The notes: generated from the sequence alone by a model not told the origin. Shown: positions 1-6,972, counted from the stretch's first letter. The stretch: 7,057 bases of DNA from Actinobacteria bacterium UBA5182 (GCA_002413185.1 DHWM01000050.1:1-7057), one strand, 5' to 3'. Translations and numbers: made by a program.

Positions 1-303
1 TCCGAGCGGTCGATCGTCTGGCTCTTCAACGACCCGGCGGGGGGCGTGTTCTGGGTCGCCGAGGGTCTGACGCAGGTGTCCCAGAGTCAACTGGAGAAGG
101 AGGCGACCGGGTGCGACCATAGCTCCGGTTGCGAGGGCGAATGGTCCGTGACCCACATTCGGAACGGAGTTACGGCACTCCTCATCTCGGGGCCCACGGC
201 TACCTCGGTCACGCGGTTGGACGACGGAGTTCGCTACGACGTGTTGGGCCCAGCCCAGACCTTCTCTCCAGACGATGCTGTGGCGGAGGCGAACGATGTC
301 TAG
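1..303 (+). CDS. C-terminal 100 residues of an unrecognised protein (5' end outside window)
   Basis: The reading frame is open from base 1 to the TAG at 301-303, so the gene starts upstream of the window. A GTG at 46 is in frame, but the sequence before it is also protein-like, so I treat this as a 3' fragment. I do not recognise the family. What can be seen is a mostly polar, beta-rich-looking stretch with two cysteines eight residues apart (TGCDHSSGCEGEW), which could form a disulfide if the protein is exported. The end, DDGVRYDVLGPAQTFSPDDA followed by VAEANDV, vaguely recalls the extracellular domains of DUF4367-type or anti-sigma-like proteins, where a strand pair is followed by a short helix. 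That comparison is a weak guess. There is no membrane segment in the visible part. The gene converges on dedA with a 47-bp gap. Confidence 0.6.
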   Translation, partial: SERSIVWLFNDPAGGVFWVAEGLTQVSQSQLEKEATGCDHSSGCEGEWSVTHIRNGVTALLISGPTATSVTRLDDGVRYDVLGPAQTFSPDDAVAEANDV

Positions 304-350
304 AGCCCTCGCCACGACGCGCTGAAGCCGCGCCGGCGAACGGCCGTCAC

Positions 351-998
351 CTACGGAGCCGTGCTGTGTTCGGCCTCCCGGCGGCGAGTCCGGTACCGCC
401 GGAACATCCACAGGCCGATCAGGCCGACCAGGATGATGGCCAGGGCGATGCCGGCCAGGGCGATGTAGCGTTGGATCCGGGTCCAGCTCCCCCCGACCGC
501 GTAGCCGACGCCCGCCAGGGCGAACGTCCACGGCAGGCAGCCGGCCACCGTGTAAATCGTGAACGTTCCGAGCGGCATCTCGGCCACGCCGGCCGGCAGG
601 CTGATGAAGGTCCGAATCACGGGAAGCAGACGGGAGACGAAAACGGCGCGCTCGCCATGCTTCGCGAACCACGCTTCGGCCCGGTCGATGTCGTGGGGCT
701 TGAGCAGGACCAGCCGTCCCCACCGCTCCACCAGTGGCCGCCCGCCGGCCTTGCCGGCCGCGTAGGCGATCCATGATCCCACCAGGTTCCCGACGGTCCC
801 GAGCAGCCCGACCAGGATGAAGTTGAGGTGATGGGGATGCCCCGGCAGCGTCGCCGTGAAGGTCGCGTTGGCCAGGGCCCCGCCGAACAGCATGGTGGCC
901 TCGCTGGGGATGGGGATGCAGGCGGACTCGGCCAGCATCAGCAGGAACACGGCCACATAGCCGAAGTCCTGAACGGTGCTGGTGACGAAGTGGGTCAT
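351..998 (-). CDS. DedA family (SNARE-associated/VTT domain) integral membrane protein
   Basis: A 215-residue polytopic membrane protein, the usual length for DedA. Family marks are the N-terminal ESACIPIPSEA (E24 and E33 around the re-entrant segment), the GxxGNLVGSWIAYAAGKAGG stretch (residues 67-86), and VSRLLPVIRTFISLPAGVAEM (121-141) with two arginines (R123, R129) like those essential in E. coli YqjA/YghB. Hydrophobic segments lie near 12-33, 58-82, 145-168 and 178-199, and an Arg-rich tail (200-208) probably faces the cytoplasm. Characterised DedA proteins support membrane energetics and lipid handling; at least one subgroup recycles undecaprenyl phosphate. Which substrate this one moves cannot be told from sequence. 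The ATG at 998 is preceded by AGGGAG (1003-1008) at 4 nt, a slightly short spacing. It is divergent from topA and converges with the gene at 1-303. Confidence 0.93.
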   Translation of the reverse strand: MTHFVTSTVQDFGYVAVFLLMLAESACIPIPSEATMLFGGALANATFTATLPGHPHHLNFILVGLLGTVGNLVGSWIAYAAGKAGGRPLVERWGRLVLLKPHDIDRAEAWFAKHGERAVFVSRLLPVIRTFISLPAGVAEMPLGTFTIYTVAGCLPWTFALAGVGYAVGGSWTRIQRYIALAGIALAIILVGLIGLWMFRRYRTRRREAEHSTAP

Positions 999-1106
999 CG
1001 CGCTCCCTGGAAGAGGGCTGCGAGCGTAGCAGCGGGGCAGTACCCAGAGCGCTCGGGAATATGAGGATTCGGTTGCCCGTTCAACAGGGCTACCGGCGCT
1101 TCACCT

Positions 1107-1124
1107 GCAGTGGCACGCCACCGC
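1107..1124. repeat. 18-bp imperfect palindrome, candidate operator
   Basis: GCAGTGGC and GCCACCGC face each other across a central AC. Seven of the eight base pairs match; the one mismatch is A1109 against C1122, and the inner five pairs (GTGGC/GCCAC) are perfect. The size and symmetry fit a homodimeric repressor or activator site, and it sits between two divergent genes. It has no U-rich tail and a two-base loop, so it is a poor terminator. Short GC palindromes arise by chance in GC-rich DNA, so the operator reading is tentative. Confidence 0.3.
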
Positions 1125-1232
1125 GACGGTTCTGGGACCTGTCGCCCGCATGCCGTACAGTGAGCCGGACTGGACATCCCCCCGGGCGAGGAGTAGAGAA
1201 CCCCACCATGCCCGCCGAAAGCAAAGGGAACT

Positions 1233-1237
1233 GAGGA
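1233..1237 (+). promoter_or_regulatory. Ribosome binding site of topA
   Basis: GAGGA lies 7 nt before the GTG at 1245. It decides the start: the protein from this GTG begins MAKQLVIVESPTKAKTLERY, which matches the usual N-terminus of TopA with the catalytic Glu at residue 9. Confidence 0.7.
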
Positions 1238-1244
1238 ACGGACC

Positions 1245-3683
1245 GTGGCAAAGCAACTGGTGATCGTGGAGTCGCCGACGAAGGCGAAGACGTTGGAGCG
1301 CTATCTGGGCTCCGACTACTCCGTCGCGGCCAGCCGCGGCCACGTCCGTGATCTCCCCGAGGACCGAATGGGCGTGGACCCGGAGCACGACTTCCGGCCC
1401 GAGTATCAGGTCAAGGCCGACTCCGAAGAGACGATCCGCCGGCTCAGGGCAGCGTACCGGAACGCCGGGGGACTATGGCTCGCCACCGACTTCGACCGCG
1501 AGGGCGAGGCCATCGCGTGGCACGTCGCCGAGTCCATCGGCGCCGATCCCCGCACGGCCAACCGGGTCACGTTCACGGAGATCACCAAGGACGCCGTGCA
1601 GGGCGCGTTCCGGGAACCGCGGCACATCGACTTCCACCTGGTCGACGCGCAGCAGGCTCGGCGGATCCTGGACAGGATCGTCGGCTACGAGCTTTCCCCA
1701 CTGCTCTCCAAGCGCCTCCGCCGGGCGCTCTCTGCCGGGCGGGTCCAATCGGTGGCGCTCCGGCTGATCGTGGACCGGGAGCGGGAAATCCGGGCATTCG
1801 TCGCGGTGGAGTACTGGAGCGTCGACGCCCGGCTCAGCCCGGCGGAGGGGCAGACCTCGTTCCTGGCCCGCCTCATCCAGGTCGGCGAGGACAAGCTGCC
1901 CGCCTCTCCCGACAAGAGGGGCCTGGTGCTCTCGACCCAGGAGGAAGCCCAGGCGCACGTCGACCGGTTGTGGAACGCCGCCTACCGGGTCCAGGAGGTT
2001 CGCCAGCGCGAGATCAAGCGGACCCCCGCCCCTCCCTTCACCACCTCGACTTTGCAGCAGGAAGCGGCCCGCAAGCTCGGGTTCTCGTCGCGCCGGACCA
2101 TGCAGATCGCCCAGCGCCTGTACGAGGGCGTGAACCTCCCCGGCGAGGGCCAGGTGGGCCTGATCACCTACATGCGAACGGACTCGGTCAACATCGCCGA
2201 GCAGGCCCTGGCCGAGCTGACCCGCGTGGTGACCGACCTGTACGGTCCGGAGTACGCGCTGGCCGAGCCTCGCCGGTATCGAAAGAAGCAGCGGGGAGCC
2301 CAGGAGGCCCACGAGGCCATCCGGCCCACCAACGCGGCTCGCCACCCCGACCAGCTCGAGCAGGTGCTGGACCCCGGGCAGTTCCGGCTGTACCGGCTGA
2401 TCTGGCAGCGGACCGTCGCTTCGCAGATGGCCGAAGCCCGGTTCGACCAGGTCTCGGTGGACATCTCGGCGACCATGCCCGACCAGGACCCGGGGCAGCA
2501 GCCGGCCTACCTCCTGCGCGCCACCGGACAGACGCTCAAGTTCGACGGCTTCCGCCGGGTGTACTTCGAAGGACGCGACGACACCGCCGACGAAGACGCC
2601 GAGGCCACGCTCCCGGCCCTGACGGCCGAGCAGGCGCTCCGGCTCCTGGAGCTGCTGCCCGAGCAGCACTTCACCCAGCCGCCCCCGCGGTACACGGAGG
2701 CCAGCCTGGTGAAGGCTTTGGAGGAGAACGGCATCGGGCGGCCTTCGACCTATGCCCCGACCATCTCCACGCTGCTCGACCGGAAGTACGTCAGGTTGGA
2801 GGACAAGCGGTTCTACCCGGAGGACATCGGCGAGGTGGTCACCGACACCCTGGTCGACTACTTCCCCGACATCGTCGACGTCGGGTTCACCGTGCGGCTG
2901 GAGGAGGAGCTCGACGACATCGCCGAGGGCAAGGCCGGGTGGGTCCAGGTGCTTCGGGAGTTCTACGACCCCTTCAAGGAGACCGTCGACATCGTCGGGC
3001 CGAAGATCCAGCCCCCGGAGAAGCGCCTCGACGAGCTGTGCCCGCGGTGCCCGGAGGAAGGGCGCACGCCGGGGCACCTCGTGGAGAAGCTCGGCCGGTA
3101 CGGCAAGTTCATCGCCTGCGAGAACTACCCGGAGTGCAAGTACACGCGGGAGCTCTCCGGCGAGGCCCGTCCGGAGCCGGAGCTTCTGGACGAGCTGTGC
3201 CCCGAGTCCGGTCACCCCTTGATGCGCCGGGTCGGCCGGTACGGGCCGTTCATCGGCTGCTCCGCGTACCCCGAGTGCAAGTACATCAAGAAGGAGCCGC
3301 CCAAGGGCACCGGCATCACGTGTCCACAGTGCAAGCAGGGCGAGCTGGTCGAACGGAAGGGCCGGTTCGGGTCGTTCTATTCGTGCAGCCGCTATCCCGA
3401 GTGCACGTTCTCGGTCAACCAGCAGCCGTTCCCGGAGCCCTGCCCCAACTGCCAGGGCCTGGTGGTCGCGGCTCGGGGCGGCGCGCGCCGGTGCATCGCC
3501 TGCGGCAAAGCGTGGAGCGAGGGGGGCGAGGAGCTCCCCGAGGACGAAGCCAAGGCGCTGGTGCCGAAGAGCCGGGGCGGGGGAGGGGGCCGGGGCGGCC
3601 GCTCGGCGCGACCGGCGGCTCGGGGCGGTGGCAAGAAGAAGGCCCCGTCCGCCAGGGCGAGCAGGGCGAGCAAGGCGAGCTAG
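1245..3683 (+). CDS. topA: DNA topoisomerase I (type IA) with four C-terminal zinc ribbons
   Basis: An 812-residue type IA topoisomerase that relaxes negatively supercoiled DNA by cutting one strand and passing the other. The TOPRIM domain occupies about 3-115 with Glu9 (VIVESPTKA) and the metal-binding D82-x-D84-x-E86 (ATDFDREGEA). The active tyrosine is Y309 with R311 (ITYMRTDS). Other conserved blocks are SAGRVQSVALRLIVDRE (163-179), EAHEAIRPT (354-362) and ENGIGRPSTYAPTI (494-507). After about residue 595 come four zinc ribbons: C599/C602/C625/C631; C652/C672/C678, where the second ligand position is Ser655; C693/C696/C714/C720; and C733/C736/C750/C753. The tail from 776 on is Gly/Arg/Lys/Ala-rich, with RGG-like runs and three RAS/KAS units, probably binding DNA without fixed structure. 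The start is GTG with a good ribosome site. It heads the probable operon with the Tmk fusion and holB. Confidence 0.98.
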   Translation: MAKQLVIVESPTKAKTLERYLGSDYSVAASRGHVRDLPEDRMGVDPEHDFRPEYQVKADSEETIRRLRAAYRNAGGLWLATDFDREGEAIAWHVAESIGADPRTANRVTFTEITKDAVQGAFREPRHIDFHLVDAQQARRILDRIVGYELSPLLSKRLRRALSAGRVQSVALRLIVDREREIRAFVAVEYWSVDARLSPAEGQTSFLARLIQVGEDKLPASPDKRGLVLSTQEEAQAHVDRLWNAAYRVQEVRQREIKRTPAPPFTTSTLQQEAARKLGFSSRRTMQIAQRLYEGVNLPGEGQVGLITYMRTDSVNIAEQALAELTRVVTDLYGPEYALAEPRRYRKKQRGAQEAHEAIRPTNAARHPDQLEQVLDPGQFRLYRLIWQRTVASQMAEARFDQVSVDISATMPDQDPGQQPAYLLRATGQTLKFDGFRRVYFEGRDDTADEDAEATLPALTAEQALRLLELLPEQHFTQPPPRYTEASLVKALEENGIGRPSTYAPTISTLLDRKYVRLEDKRFYPEDIGEVVTDTLVDYFPDIVDVGFTVRLEEELDDIAEGKAGWVQVLREFYDPFKETVDIVGPKIQPPEKRLDELCPRCPEEGRTPGHLVEKLGRYGKFIACENYPECKYTRELSGEARPEPELLDELCPESGHPLMRRVGRYGPFIGCSAYPECKYIKKEPPKGTGITCPQCKQGELVERKGRFGSFYSCSRYPECTFSVNQQPFPEPCPNCQGLVVAARGGARRCIACGKAWSEGGEELPEDEAKALVPKSRGGGGGRGGRSARPAARGGGKKKAPSARASRASKAS
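3654..3680 (+). repeat. Three tandem 9-bp repeats at the end of topA
   Basis: AGGGCGAGC occurs at 3654-3662 and 3663-3671, and AAGGCGAGC at 3672-3680, directly before the TAG stop. In the topA frame they read Arg-Ala-Ser, Arg-Ala-Ser, Lys-Ala-Ser. The purine-rich third copy (AAGGCGAG, 3672-3679) lies 9 nt before the ATG of the next gene and is its most likely ribosome binding site, so the repeat serves both a protein tail and a start signal. Confidence 0.85.
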
Positions 3684-3688
3684 GCTCG

Positions 3689-5737
3689 ATGGCCACAGCC
3701 GCCGAACAGATCCCCGAGCTTCCCCACAGCCCGCCCGCCGGCCTCCGGCCCCTCCTCACCGACCCGTCGTTCTCACGACTGTGGCGGGCCATGCTCGTTT
3801 CCTCGCTGGGGGACTGGGTGGGGTTCGTGGCTGTGACGGCCCTGGTGGCCCGGCTGGGCGGCGGCGCCGCCAAGGGCGGCCTGGCGGTGGCGGCGGTCAT
3901 GCTGGCCCGGCTCCTGCCGTCCGTCCTGTTCGGTCCATTCGCCGGAGTGTTCGCCGATCGTCTGGACCGCCGCAGGGTCATGATCATCGCCGACATCTCC
4001 CGCGGCGTGCTGTACGCGTCGATGCCCTTCATGCCGGGCCTGTGGGCGATCTTCCTGCTGTCCTTCGTGATCGAGTGCCTGTCGCTCCTGTGGACACCCG
4101 CCAAGGACGCCAGCATCCCGAACCTGGTCCCCCGGCGGCAGTTGGCCAACGCGAACTCGATCGGGCTCATCACGACCTACGGGACGCTCCCACTGGGCGG
4201 CGCGATCTACACCTTGCTGGCGGGGGTGGCCGCGGCCATCGGCACGAGGGTCGCGTACTTCCACCACAGCCCGGAGTTCCTGGCCCTGTGGCTGGACGCT
4301 GCCACGTTCGGGTTCTCCGCGTACATGGTGTGGGGCCTGAACCTCCGCCGGAACGCGGTGTCGCGGGTCCGCGCCGCGAACGTTCCCAAGCTCAACCTGC
4401 GGAGCGCGTTCGACGAGGCGAAGGAGGGCTACCGGTTCCTCCGCGAGCAGCCCCTGGTCCGGGCGATGACGATCGGGGTGGTGATGGCGTTCGCCGGCGT
4501 CGGCGCGGTGATCTCGCTCGGCCCGATCTTCGCCCGCTATTCGGTCAACGCCGGGTCGACCGGGTTCGGATACCTCATCATCGCGTTCGGCCTGGGCATG
4601 GGAGCGGGGATGGGGCTGATGGGGTTCGCGTCGCGCCGCGTGGAGAAGGAGAAACTGTTCTACGTCTCGATGCTCGGGGCGGCGGGGTGTCTCTTTCTGC
4701 TCGCGGCGATGCCCTCGATCGCGCTGGCCGCGCTGTTCACGGTGCCGATGGGCGTCGGCGTGGGGCTGACGTGGGTGACCGGCTACACGATGCTGCAGGA
4801 GAACGTGGCCGACGAATACCGGGGACGGACCTTCGCCACCCTCACCATCTCGGCCCGGATGACGCTGTTCCTGGCCCTGGTGGCCTTCCCGGCGATGGCC
4901 GCGGTGATCGGGACGCACATCGTGCACGTCGGGGGGCGGACCCTGGACTTCTCGGGCACGCGCGACGCGATGTGGCTGGGTGGTGTGGTCGTAGTGGCTG
5001 CGGGGTTCCTGTCGCGGGCAGGCTTGAAGCGCCTCCGTCTGGCTCGGCCCCGTCCACTGGCGTTGGTGGGCCGGTTCCATCACGAAGCGCGGCCGGGGGT
5101 GTTCATCACGTTCGAGGGCGTGGAGGGTTCGGGCAAGGGGACCCAGGTCCAGATGGCCGCGGCGTACGTGCGGTCGTTGGGCCGTGACGTCGTGGTGACC
5201 CGCGAGCCCGGAGGGACGGGGTTCGGGGACCGTCTCCGGGACACCATCCTGAACCCGGCCACCGGGACGGTCGACCCCCGGGCCGAAGCGCTGTTGTTCG
5301 CCGCGGCCCGGGCCCAGCTGGTCACGGCCGTGATCCGTCCCGCGCTGTCCGAGGGGAAGGTGGTGCTGTGCGACCGGTTCGTCGATTCGTCACTGGCCTA
5401 CCAGGGGGCGGGGCGAGGCCTGGGTGAGCAGGACGTGTCGGCGCTCAACGACTGGGCCACCCAGGGGCTCCTGCCGGACCTGGTGGTGCTGCTCCACGTT
5501 GAGCCGGAGGAGGGGCTGTCCCGGGCCGGCAGCGATCCCGATCGCATCGAGTCCGAGGACATCTCGTTCCACGCCAGGGTCTCCGACGCCTACCTCCACA
5601 TCGCCGAGGAGAACCCCGAGCGGGTCTCGGTGGTCGACGGCACCGGCCCGCCGGTGGAGGTCCACCAGCGCGTCCAGGCGGCGCTGCTGCGCGTGCTGCG
5701 ACGCGATGCCGAAGGAAGGACGGAGCCGACCTCGTGA
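3689..5737 (+). CDS. tmk: Fusion of an MFS-like membrane domain with thymidylate kinase (dTMP kinase)
   Basis: A 682-residue protein in two parts. Residues 1-460 form a polytopic domain of about 11-12 membrane segments (roughly 35-57, 62-88, 97-135 as a pair, 156-185, 195-217, 256-282, 291-314, 322-369 as a pair, 390-412, 427-446). It carries a major-facilitator loop motif, FAGVFADRLDRRRVMI (84-99), and a second-half VADEYRGR (373-380), as in drug/siderophore exporters of the MFS_3 type. Residues 471-682 are a complete thymidylate kinase making dTDP from dTMP and ATP: P-loop GVEGSGKGT (477-485), TREPGGT (504-510), DRFVDSSLAYQG (562-573), and a lid/C-terminal block FHARVSDAYL (627-636). The P-loop has Gly484 where Tmk usually has Ser or Thr. 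The frame stays open far upstream inside topA; I chose the ATG at 3689, 5 bp after the topA stop, because the transporter-like protein starts there and AAGGCGAG precedes it. Streptomyces has a similar fusion (SCO3542, as I recall). Transported substrate, if any, is unknown. Confidence 0.93.
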   Translation: MATAAEQIPELPHSPPAGLRPLLTDPSFSRLWRAMLVSSLGDWVGFVAVTALVARLGGGAAKGGLAVAAVMLARLLPSVLFGPFAGVFADRLDRRRVMIIADISRGVLYASMPFMPGLWAIFLLSFVIECLSLLWTPAKDASIPNLVPRRQLANANSIGLITTYGTLPLGGAIYTLLAGVAAAIGTRVAYFHHSPEFLALWLDAATFGFSAYMVWGLNLRRNAVSRVRAANVPKLNLRSAFDEAKEGYRFLREQPLVRAMTIGVVMAFAGVGAVISLGPIFARYSVNAGSTGFGYLIIAFGLGMGAGMGLMGFASRRVEKEKLFYVSMLGAAGCLFLLAAMPSIALAALFTVPMGVGVGLTWVTGYTMLQENVADEYRGRTFATLTISARMTLFLALVAFPAMAAVIGTHIVHVGGRTLDFSGTRDAMWLGGVVVVAAGFLSRAGLKRLRLARPRPLALVGRFHHEARPGVFITFEGVEGSGKGTQVQMAAAYVRSLGRDVVVTREPGGTGFGDRLRDTILNPATGTVDPRAEALLFAAARAQLVTAVIRPALSEGKVVLCDRFVDSSLAYQGAGRGLGEQDVSALNDWATQGLLPDLVVLLHVEPEEGLSRAGSDPDRIESEDISFHARVSDAYLHIAEENPERVSVVDGTGPPVEVHQRVQAALLRVLRRDAEGRTEPTS

Positions 5738-6918
5738 CCGCCGTCGAGTCGTCGATGGAGGGACTGCCGCCGGTGATCGCGGACGTTCCCGGCCAGGAGC
5801 ACGCCTCCGCGTTCCTGGCGCGGGCCGTTCAACACCCTCGCCATGCCTACCTGTTCACCGGGCCGGAGGGCTCGGGGAAGCGCCTCGCCATGCGGGCGGT
5901 GGCGGCGGCCCTGCTGTGCCCGGACGGCGGCTGCGGCGACTGCCGGGCGTGCCGCCTGGCGCTGGGCGAGCGCCATTCGAACATGCTGGTGCTCGAGCCG
6001 ACGGGCCCCGACATCCTGGTGGGCCGGGACGCCGGCGATCCCAACACCGCCCGGTGGCTGGCGGGGCAGGCCTACCTCACGCCGATGGAGCCGGGTCGAA
6101 AGGTGCTGGTGGTGCTCCAGGCCGACCGGCTGCGAATCGAGGCGGCGGACGTCCTGCTGAAGGTGTTGGAGGAACCGCCCTTGGACACGGTGTTCGTCCT
6201 GCTGTCGGCGCGACCCGACGACCTGCCCGACACGATCCGGTCGCGCTGCCAGGAGATCTCGTTCCCGCCGCTGTCCGAGGAGTTCGTGGTGGAGTCGCTG
6301 GTGCGCGAGGGGCTGGATCCCGGGCGGGCCAGGCTGGCGTGCCGGCTGGCCGGGGGGAACATGGGCCGGGCCAGGCGCCTGGCTCGCGACGACGACGCGC
6401 TGGCGTTCCGGGACGTGGCGCTGGAGGCGGCGGCGACGGCCGGGCAGGGCCCACCGGGGGCGCTGGCCGCCGCCGAGCAGCTCACCGCGGCGGCCAAGGA
6501 CTTTCGGGGGCGGCTCGGTGAGGAGCTCGCCGCGGAGCTTCGGCCCTTCCTCGACGAACGTGGAAAGCCCGAGGAGGCGTTCCGCGGCGTGGTCCGGCGG
6601 CTGGAGGAGCAGCACGAGCGCCGGGTTCGCCGGGCCGAGCGGGAGTTCCTGGACTGGTCGCTCCTGGCGCTGGCGGCCTACTGGCGGGACCTGGTGGCGG
6701 CCTCGTCCGGCGGTGGGGACGACGTGCTGATCAACCTGGACCGGCCTGGCGCGCTCGGCGCCGAGCGGGGCGCGGTGTCGGCGGTGACGGCGGCCATCGC
6801 CATGGGGGCCGTCGAGCAGGCTCGTGCCGATCTCGCCGACGAGACGAACCTCAACGCGCGCCTGATCCTGGAGCGGTTGTTCCTTCGGCTCAGCTCGCTG
6901 GCAGGGCACGCGGTGTAG
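5734..6918 (+). CDS. holB: DNA polymerase III delta-prime subunit (clamp loader)
   Basis: A 394-residue AAA+ protein of the replicative clamp loader, which opens and places the sliding clamp with the DnaX and delta subunits. Visible marks are HAYLFTGPEGSGKR (37-50, P-loop-like), a zinc module C62-x4-C67-x2-C70-x2-C73, a degenerate Walker B followed by AADVLLKVLEEPP (137-149), and the SRC motif (S170-R171-C172) in DTIRSRCQEISF. The usual acidic residue before ADR is replaced (VVLQADRL), in keeping with delta-prime being a poor ATPase. Residues 180-394 are the helical collar region, less conserved and longer than the E. coli protein (334 residues). The GTG start overlaps the tmk TGA by 4 bp (GTGA), so translation is probably coupled; GGAG at 5722-5725 lies 8 nt before it. 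An ATG at 5755 is a possible but less favoured start. A DnaX (tau/gamma) identity is less likely given length and the weak Walker B. Confidence 0.93.
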   Translation: MTAVESSMEGLPPVIADVPGQEHASAFLARAVQHPRHAYLFTGPEGSGKRLAMRAVAAALLCPDGGCGDCRACRLALGERHSNMLVLEPTGPDILVGRDAGDPNTARWLAGQAYLTPMEPGRKVLVVLQADRLRIEAADVLLKVLEEPPLDTVFVLLSARPDDLPDTIRSRCQEISFPPLSEEFVVESLVREGLDPGRARLACRLAGGNMGRARRLARDDDALAFRDVALEAAATAGQGPPGALAAAEQLTAAAKDFRGRLGEELAAELRPFLDERGKPEEAFRGVVRRLEEQHERRVRRAEREFLDWSLLALAAYWRDLVAASSGGGDDVLINLDRPGALGAERGAVSAVTAAIAMGAVEQARADLADETNLNARLILERLFLRLSSLAGHAV

Positions 6919-6966
6919 GCGCCGGCCGATGCGGCCCCGGAGACGGGTCAGCGCGGTGGGCGTCGG

Positions 6967-6972
6967 TACAAT
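6967..6972 (+). promoter_or_regulatory. Candidate -10 box for the tRNA gene
   Basis: TACAAT differs from TATAAT at one base and stands out in GC-rich DNA. Transcription would begin about 6978-6980, only 2-4 nt before the mature tRNA. A -35 is hard to see; GGGTCA at 6945-6950, spaced by 16 bp, matches TTGACA at three positions only. The holB-tRNA gap (6919-6981) also contains a 5-bp hairpin, GGCCG/CGGCC at 6924-6936 with an ATG loop, without a T run. Confidence 0.45.

Larger units (their letters stand above)
999..1244. promoter_or_regulatory. Divergent intergenic region between dedA and topA
   Basis: These 246 bases must hold the start signals for both the leftward dedA gene and the rightward topA operon. 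A locally AT-rich patch (about 1056-1072) stands out from the GC-rich surroundings. An 18-bp imperfect palindrome lies at 1107-1124. For topA two weak candidates exist: TACAGT at 1156-1161 with no good -35, or TGGACA at 1171-1176 (5 of 6 to TTGACA) with a 17-bp spacer to TAGAGA at 1194-1199, whose last base is poor. For dedA, on the minus strand, TTGAAC (1079-1084) and CATATT (1058-1063) are only 15 bp apart. None of these is strong. TopA genes are often controlled by supercoiling, which would act through promoter spacing here, but nothing in the sequence proves it. Confidence 0.45.

Noticed and set aside
304..350. Terminator between the convergent first gene and dedA
   Set aside because: Only a 4-bp GCCG/CGGC hairpin (332-344) is visible, with no T run on either strand.
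1473..3215. 580-codon open frame on the minus strand opposite topA
   Set aside because: The translation is low-complexity, Leu/Val/Gly/Arg-rich, has no known motif, and lies opposite a clear topA. It is a by-product of codon bias.
1475..3688. Long + strand open frame over topA continuous with the Tmk fusion
   Set aside because: This part is a shadow frame within topA: Arg/Gly/Pro/Ala-rich with no recognisable domain. GC-rich DNA has few stops. The real gene starts at the ATG at 3689.
3773..5083. 436-codon minus-strand frame opposite the transporter domain
   Set aside because: The translation is rich in His, Arg, Gln and Pro, without membrane or domain pattern, opposite a strongly supported protein.
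5099..5737. Separate tmk gene starting from the in-frame GTG at 5099
   Set aside because: No purine-rich ribosome site lies before it (only a GGGG run touching the GTG) and no stop separates it from the transporter part. The fusion is the simpler reading, though an extra internal start cannot be ruled out.
5590..6909. 439-codon minus-strand frame opposite holB
   Set aside because: Same reason: a biased composition and no motif, while holB on the other strand has a zinc module, a P-loop and SRC.
6924..6936. Terminator after holB
   Set aside because: The hairpin has 5 bp with a three-base loop and is followed by C and G, not T. It may pause transcription but cannot be called a terminator.
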